From the NCBI GenBank assembly GCA_964528035.1, contig CAZGQY010000146.1, positions 1 to 10,835 of the forward strand: 10,835 bases of DNA, in the 5' to 3' direction. Within the stretch, counting starts at the first letter, position 1. Every line of letters begins with the position of its first letter. The position numbers were made by a program, and so were the translations under genes. This document shows, one piece after another, positions 7,404 through 10,835 of this stretch. The DNA comes from CAZGQY01 sp964528035. GTDB lineage: Bacteria > Pseudomonadota > Gammaproteobacteria > Methylococcales > UBA1147. Under the pieces are notes generated by a model. That model was not told the DNA's origin and ran no database searches. It saw nothing but the letters and a program-made list of their open reading frames with translations.

Positions 7404-8912
7404 ATGTGTGGTTTAGCCGGTATAGTTTCCAGTCAGGACGTGAATCACGAACTGTATGAAGCCTTGACAGTTTTGCAACATCGTGGCCAGGATGCAGCAG
7501 GTATAGTGACCTGTCATGCCGGTCGAATGCATTTGCGTAAGCAAAGCGGCCTGGTGCGGGATGTTTTTCATTCGCGGCATATGTCTCAGTTGCGAGGCAA
7601 TATGGGTATCGGACATGTGCGCTATCCGACTGCTGGATGTGATGGCACAGCAGAAGCGCAGCCGTTCTATGTGAATTCTCCCTTTGGTATCACTTTGGCG
7701 CACAATGGGAATTTAACCAATTCTGAAACTCTGAAACATGATTTGTTCGTCGATGATCAGCGGCATTTAAATACAGATTCGGATTCTGAAGTATTATTAA
7801 ATGTATTCGCTCATGAGCTGCAACGTTTAGGCAAATTGCGTCTCGATGTCGATGATGTGTTTCGGGCGGTTTCGGTGGTGCATAAGCGGTGTCGGGGTGC
7901 TTATGCCGTTGTGGTAATGATTACAGGCTTCGGCATTCTGGGGTTTAGGGATCCGCATGGCATTCGCCCTATTGCCTTCGGGCAACGGAAAACCGAACAG
8001 GGAACTGATTTTATGATTGCCTCTGAAAGTGTAGCAATGGATGTTCTTGGCTTCGATTTGATTCGTGATATTCAACCGGGTGAAGCGGTTTTTATCGAAA
8101 AGAAGGGCGTACTGCATAGTCAACAATGTGCTGATAAAGCGGATTATCATCCTTGTATATTTGAGTATGTGTATTTTGCTCGACCGGATTCCATCATAGA
8201 TGATGTTTCTGTGTATAAAGCACGTCTGAGAATGGGCGAGAAATTGGCGGATAAAATTCGTCGTGTACGAGCAGATCATGATATTGATGTTGTTATACCC
8301 ATTCCGGATACAAGTCGAACCGCTGCGCTGCAGTTGGCCAACGTGCTGGGACTGAAATATCGGGAAGGATTTATAAAAAATCGCTATATTGGACGAACGT
8401 TTATTATGGCCAGACAGCAAAATCGAAAACGCTCGGTTCGACAAAAGCTGAATGCAATCGATTTGGAATTTAAAGGTAAAAATGTTCTTTTGGTGGATGA
8501 TTCCATTGTCCGCGGTACAACTTCAAAACAAATTATTCAAATGGCCAGAGAGTCGGGAGCGAGGCGTGTCTATCTCGCCTCAGCATCTCCTCCGGTTCGT
8601 TATCCAAACGTGTATGGAATTGATATGCCGGTTGCTTCTGAGCTTATCGCTCATAATCGAAGTGAAGATGAAATCCAGGATGAAATTGGTGCTGATTGGG
8701 TTATTTACCAGGATTTGGATGATCTGATCGATACTGTGCGCAGGGGTAAATCCGGAGTTCAGGATTTTGATACTTCTTGTTTTAGTAATGAATATGTAAC
8801 AGGCGACGTGAGTCCGGAATATTTAAATTTTCTGGAGAATCGACGTAATGACAAAGCTAAATCCTTTGCGAATAGTGACGACAACGCTATTGATCTGCAT
8901 AACTCATTGTAG
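7404..8912 (+). CDS. purF: Amidophosphoribosyltransferase PurF
   Basis: PurF makes 5-phosphoribosylamine from PRPP and glutamine, the committed step of purine synthesis. Cys2 is the N-terminal nucleophile of the glutaminase domain, exposed after Met removal. Other glutamine-site residues are HRGQDAAG (26-33), GHVRYPTAG (70-78) with Arg73, and HNGNLTN (100-106). The phosphoribosyltransferase domain has the PRPP loop VLLVDDSIVRGTTS (361-374). Catalytic residues and length (502) are as expected for the enteric type. As in the E. coli type, there is no N-terminal propeptide, and no Cys pattern clearly marks the Fe-S type found in Bacillus. The ATG is fixed by the MCGLAGI N-terminus, although the ribosome-binding site is weak, suggesting coupling to cvpA. 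Confidence 0.97.
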   Translation: MCGLAGIVSSQDVNHELYEALTVLQHRGQDAAGIVTCHAGRMHLRKQSGLVRDVFHSRHMSQLRGNMGIGHVRYPTAGCDGTAEAQPFYVNSPFGITLAHNGNLTNSETLKHDLFVDDQRHLNTDSDSEVLLNVFAHELQRLGKLRLDVDDVFRAVSVVHKRCRGAYAVVVMITGFGILGFRDPHGIRPIAFGQRKTEQGTDFMIASESVAMDVLGFDLIRDIQPGEAVFIEKKGVLHSQQCADKADYHPCIFEYVYFARPDSIIDDVSVYKARLRMGEKLADKIRRVRADHDIDVVIPIPDTSRTAALQLANVLGLKYREGFIKNRYIGRTFIMARQQNRKRSVRQKLNAIDLEFKGKNVLLVDDSIVRGTTSKQIIQMARESGARRVYLASASPPVRYPNVYGIDMPVASELIAHNRSEDEIQDEIGADWVIYQDLDDLIDTVRRGKSGVQDFDTSCFSNEYVTGDVSPEYLNFLENRRNDKAKSFANSDDNAIDLHNSL

Positions 8913-8995
8913 TGCTGTGATAATTTACCGTTGCCGTGTGTGTTGACAATCGTGTGAATCAATTGACTTGAATATTAGACTGTATTGGTGTTTGT

Positions 8996-10180
8996 GTGAC
9001 AGATAAAGAAACAGCAGGGTTTGGTTTGGAAACCCATGCGATACGTAGCGGGCAGGCTCGTACTCCGGAAGGTGAGCATAGCGACCCTTTGTTCGTGACT
9101 TCCAGTTATGTTTTCGATAGTGCAGCGGAAGCGGCGGCAAGATTTTCCGGTGAAAAACCTGGAAATATCTATTCGCGTTTTACCAATCCTACCGTTCGAA
9201 CATTCGAGCAGCGCCTGGCGGCAATGGAGGGTGGTGAACGCTGTCTTGCAGTTTCCTCTGGTATGGCGGCAATCAGTGCTTTGGGCATGGGCTTGCTCAA
9301 AGCGGGCGATCATGTTGTTTGTTCACGCAGTGTGTTTGGAAATACAGTACTCCTTTTTCAAAACTTTTTTTCCAAATTTGGCGTTGAGACCAGCTTCGTT
9401 GATTTAACCGATGTTACTGTCTGGGAGCAGGCGATCAAACCGACAACACGTCTGCTGTTTCTGGAGACACCTTCAAATCCACTCACTGAAATTGCTGATA
9501 TCAGAAAATTGGCAGATTTGGCACATGCCTCTAATTGTTTACTGGTGGTCGATAATGTGTTCTGTACTCCGGTGCTGCAAAAACCACTGGAATTGGGTGC
9601 GGATCTTGTTGTTCATTCCGCGACCAAATATCTGGATGGACAGGGACGTTGCGTAGGAGGGGCTATAGTCGGTAGCGACGAGCTCATAGAAAAATCGATC
9701 TACCCTTTTTTACGTACCGGTGGTGCGACTATGAGTCCATTTAACGCCTGGGTGTTTTTGACTGGGCTGGAGACATTGTCGATTCGTATAAAAGCTCATT
9801 GTGAAAATGCATTGCAGTTAGCGCATTGGTTGGAAAACCGACCGCAAGTCAGCCGGGTTTACTATCCCGGATTGCATTCACACCCTCAATACGCGCTGGG
9901 CTGTGAACAGCAAAAGGGTGCCGGTGGCGTACTGAGTTTCGAACTCGATGGTGGTAAGGATGCCGCATGGAAATTGATCGATGCTACGCGAATGTTATCA
10001 ATTACTGCGAATCTGGGGGATGTGAAGTCTACGATTACTCATCCTGCAACAACGACGCATGGTCGCCTTAGTGTTGAAGAAAGAGCCGTCGCCGGTATCA
10101 GTGACGATTTGGTGAGGATATCGGTTGGTTTGGAAGGTTTGCAGGATATTAAGAATGATTTACGTTTGGAGGGCGATTAA
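8996..10180 (+). CDS. metZ: O-succinylhomoserine sulfhydrylase MetZ
   Basis: MetZ is a PLP enzyme that forms homocysteine directly from O-succinylhomoserine and sulfide, bypassing cystathionine. The 394-residue product has the Cys/Met-metabolism fold: RTPEGEHSDPLFVTSSYVF at 22-40 as in Pseudomonas MetZ, YSRFTNPT (59-66), SSGMAAI (87-93), the cofactor Asp in VVDNVFCTP (184-192), and the PLP lysine Lys211 in SATKYLDGQGR. The wording around Lys211 and the RTPEGEH segment favour MetZ over MetB or MetY. Position after purF is its usual place in Pseudomonas-like genomes. The start is GTG at 8996, fixed by homology, with a weak ribosome-binding site. The 83-base gap after purF has a consensus TTGACA (8943-8948) but no matching -10 box. 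Confidence 0.95.
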   Translation: MTDKETAGFGLETHAIRSGQARTPEGEHSDPLFVTSSYVFDSAAEAAARFSGEKPGNIYSRFTNPTVRTFEQRLAAMEGGERCLAVSSGMAAISALGMGLLKAGDHVVCSRSVFGNTVLLFQNFFSKFGVETSFVDLTDVTVWEQAIKPTTRLLFLETPSNPLTEIADIRKLADLAHASNCLLVVDNVFCTPVLQKPLELGADLVVHSATKYLDGQGRCVGGAIVGSDELIEKSIYPFLRTGGATMSPFNAWVFLTGLETLSIRIKAHCENALQLAHWLENRPQVSRVYYPGLHSHPQYALGCEQQKGAGGVLSFELDGGKDAAWKLIDATRMLSITANLGDVKSTITHPATTTHGRLSVEERAVAGISDDLVRISVGLEGLQDIKNDLRLEGD

Positions 10181-10183
10181 ATT

Positions 10184-10261
10184 TCTTGCCTGTAGTATTT
10201 TGCCCAGTACACTACCGACGGTGCTGATGGCATAGACGCTTCCTGAGCTTGAGCCGATTCC
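10184..10261 (-). pseudogene. Possible remnant of a fused membrane/spermidine-synthase-like gene
   Basis: The - strand is open for about 60 codons between a stop at 10346-10348 and a stop at 10160-10162, with no good start. Its middle reads GIGSSSGSVYAISTVGSVLG followed by KILQAR. From memory, the YA-(I/L)-(S/N)-T-(V/L)-GS-(V/I)-(L/A)-G pattern is characteristic of a transmembrane segment in proteins that fuse a membrane region to a spermidine-synthase-like domain. No flanking family sequence is visible, and the frame runs into the end of metZ and the start of the Dabb gene on the other strand. I read it as a leftover fragment from a lost gene; chance similarity of a small hydrophobic frame is the alternative. 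Confidence 0.35.
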
Positions 10262-10318
10262 CTCTAAATGTTTATTCGATACATCGTTAATCAGATCACA
10301 ATCAGGAAGCCCGTTTTT

Positions 10319-10723
10319 ATGAGTAGATTTCTTAGAGTATGGATGTTAGTCGTATTTACGCTTTGTGTTGTGGTATTTTCCACGGCCATTTTGGCGGCAG
10401 AAGTTTCGAAAGCTGGCAGAGTGAATCATATAGTCATTGCCTGGTTAAAATATCCCGCTAATCCGCAATCGAAACAAAAGTTTATTGAGGTCACGAAAAG
10501 CTTTGCAGATTTGCCGGGAGTTATTGATCATTCTGTGGGTGTCGTGTTACCCAGTTCTAGAAAGGTTGTTGATAGCAGTTTCGATGTTGCAACGGTGATA
10601 ACTTTCAAAGATCGTGTGGCACTAAACAATTATCTTAATCATCCGAAACATAAAAAGGCGGTTGAATCACTATTAAAACCACTAGTTCGAAAGATTGTAG
10701 TTTATGATATTGATTTGAAATGA
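10319..10723 (+). CDS. Exported Dabb-domain (stress-responsive alpha/beta-barrel) protein
   Basis: The product is 134 residues from ATG 10319, which has AGGAA (10304-10308) 10 bases upstream. An earlier in-frame ATG at 10268 adds 17 residues but has no ribosome-binding site and would spoil the signal peptide. Residues 1-27 form a typical signal peptide: MSRFLR, a Val/Leu/Phe core, then a probable cut after AILA or AILAA. The mature part is a single Dabb ferredoxin-like domain: VNHIVIAWLKY near its start, LPGVIDHSVG, then FDVATVITFKDRVALNNYLNHPKHK and a final IVVYDI strand. Dabb proteins are small dimeric barrels of mostly unknown function. Most are cytoplasmic, so export is the notable point. 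The substrate and role are unknown. It may be transcribed separately from metZ, 138 bases upstream. Confidence 0.85.
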   Translation: MSRFLRVWMLVVFTLCVVVFSTAILAAEVSKAGRVNHIVIAWLKYPANPQSKQKFIEVTKSFADLPGVIDHSVGVVLPSSRKVVDSSFDVATVITFKDRVALNNYLNHPKHKKAVESLLKPLVRKIVVYDIDLK

Positions 10724-10732
10724 AGGACATTT

Positions 10733-10835
10733 AGGAGCGAGGTTATAATAATATGCGAAAGATTGACGCAGGATTATTGTATGTCTTCAAGGCGTAGCAA
10801 CAGGCGCATAGCAGGGCTACGCAACTGTTGCTACA
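10733..10835 (+). repeat. Right copy of inverted repeat with terminal hairpin
   Basis: Positions 10733-10809 are the reverse complement of 77-1 with five mismatches. This copy starts 9 bases after the Dabb stop and runs to the window end. It contains, on its + strand, ERGYNNMRKIDAGLLYVFKA and then a TAG stop (10795-10797); the left copy encodes the same string with F, I and F at three positions. An in-frame TAG at 10732-10734 precedes the string here, so if it is coding at all it could only be a 14-codon frame from ATG 10753, which the left copy lacks (ATA). I regard it as part of a non-coding repeat. It includes an exact TATAAT (10744-10749) that is not conserved in the left copy. Confidence 0.9.
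10794..10834 (+). repeat. 41-nt nearly perfect hairpin at the repeat's distal end
   Basis: The outer stem is 10 perfect pairs: GTAGCAACAG (10794-10803) with CTGTTGCTAC (10825-10834). A 2x2 internal loop (GC/AA) follows. The inner stem is GCATAGC (10806-10812) with GCTACGC (10816-10822), with a single A/C mismatch that becomes a G-U pair on the opposite strand, and the loop is AGG. An alternative fold pairs GCGTAGC (10792-10798) with GCTACGC. No T run is visible before the window ends. Such hairpins occur in REP-like elements, IS ends and terminators; it may also stop transcription from the Dabb gene 71 bases upstream. Confidence 0.8.

Noticed and set aside
7827..8444. A 205-codon - strand ORF inside purF.
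   Set aside because: It is antisense to a fully conserved PurF region and its translation lacks any domain-like pattern.
8943..8972. A promoter ahead of metZ based on TTGACA at 8943-8948.
   Set aside because: No acceptable -10 hexamer is found at 16-18 bases; the nearest candidates match at two or three of six positions.
10753..10797. A 14-codon ORF (MRKIDAGLLYVFKA) in the right repeat, preceded by TATAAT, as a small peptide gene.
   Set aside because: The left copy has ATA instead of ATG and lacks the TATAAT, and there is no ribosome-binding site at proper spacing. The frame is better explained as part of the repeat.
10794..10834. The hairpin as an integron attC site or an ordinary rho-independent terminator.
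   Set aside because: No GTTRRRY/RYYYAAC core pair is present at the stem ends, and no T run can be seen after the stem before the window ends.

Overview
The window is a housekeeping segment of a gammaproteobacterial chromosome of moderate G+C content. All eleven genes lie on the + strand: truA, trpF, trpB, trpA, accD, folC, a DedD/SPOR-domain gene, cvpA, purF, metZ and an exported Dabb-domain gene. The order truA-trpF-...-accD-folC-dedD-cvpA-purF-metZ is the one known from Pseudomonas and its marine relatives, except that trpB and trpA sit between trpF and accD. No gene outside this known cluster type was seen, and I do not claim a new enzymatic system.

Layout. Positions 143-3627 hold truA, trpF, trpB and trpA with start/stop overlaps, and accD follows after 18 bases; this looks like one translationally coupled unit for tRNA pseudouridylation, the last steps of tryptophan synthesis and the first step of fatty acid synthesis. 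A 307-base spacer (4594-4900) containing an 18-bp perfect palindrome separates accD from folC. folC and dedD are closely spaced. cvpA and purF follow (purine synthesis), then metZ (direct sulfhydrylation route to homocysteine), then a short secreted Dabb protein. Six of the eleven genes probably start at GTG or TTG.

The part not explained by housekeeping genes is at the edges. Positions 1-77 and 10733-10809 are the same sequence in opposite orientation (72 of 77 bases identical). The complete right copy continues into a 41-nt, almost fully paired hairpin (10794-10834) that reaches the last base but one of the window; the left copy is cut inside the same hairpin. The whole block of core genes is therefore bracketed by an inverted pair of what looks like a dispersed intergenic repeat, and both window ends fall inside it, as would happen if this were a draft contig broken at a multicopy repeat.

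A second hidden item is on the - strand between metZ and the Dabb gene. About 26 codons there (10184-10261) resemble a membrane-segment motif of the fused membrane/spermidine-synthase-like family, and may be the remnant of a lost gene.
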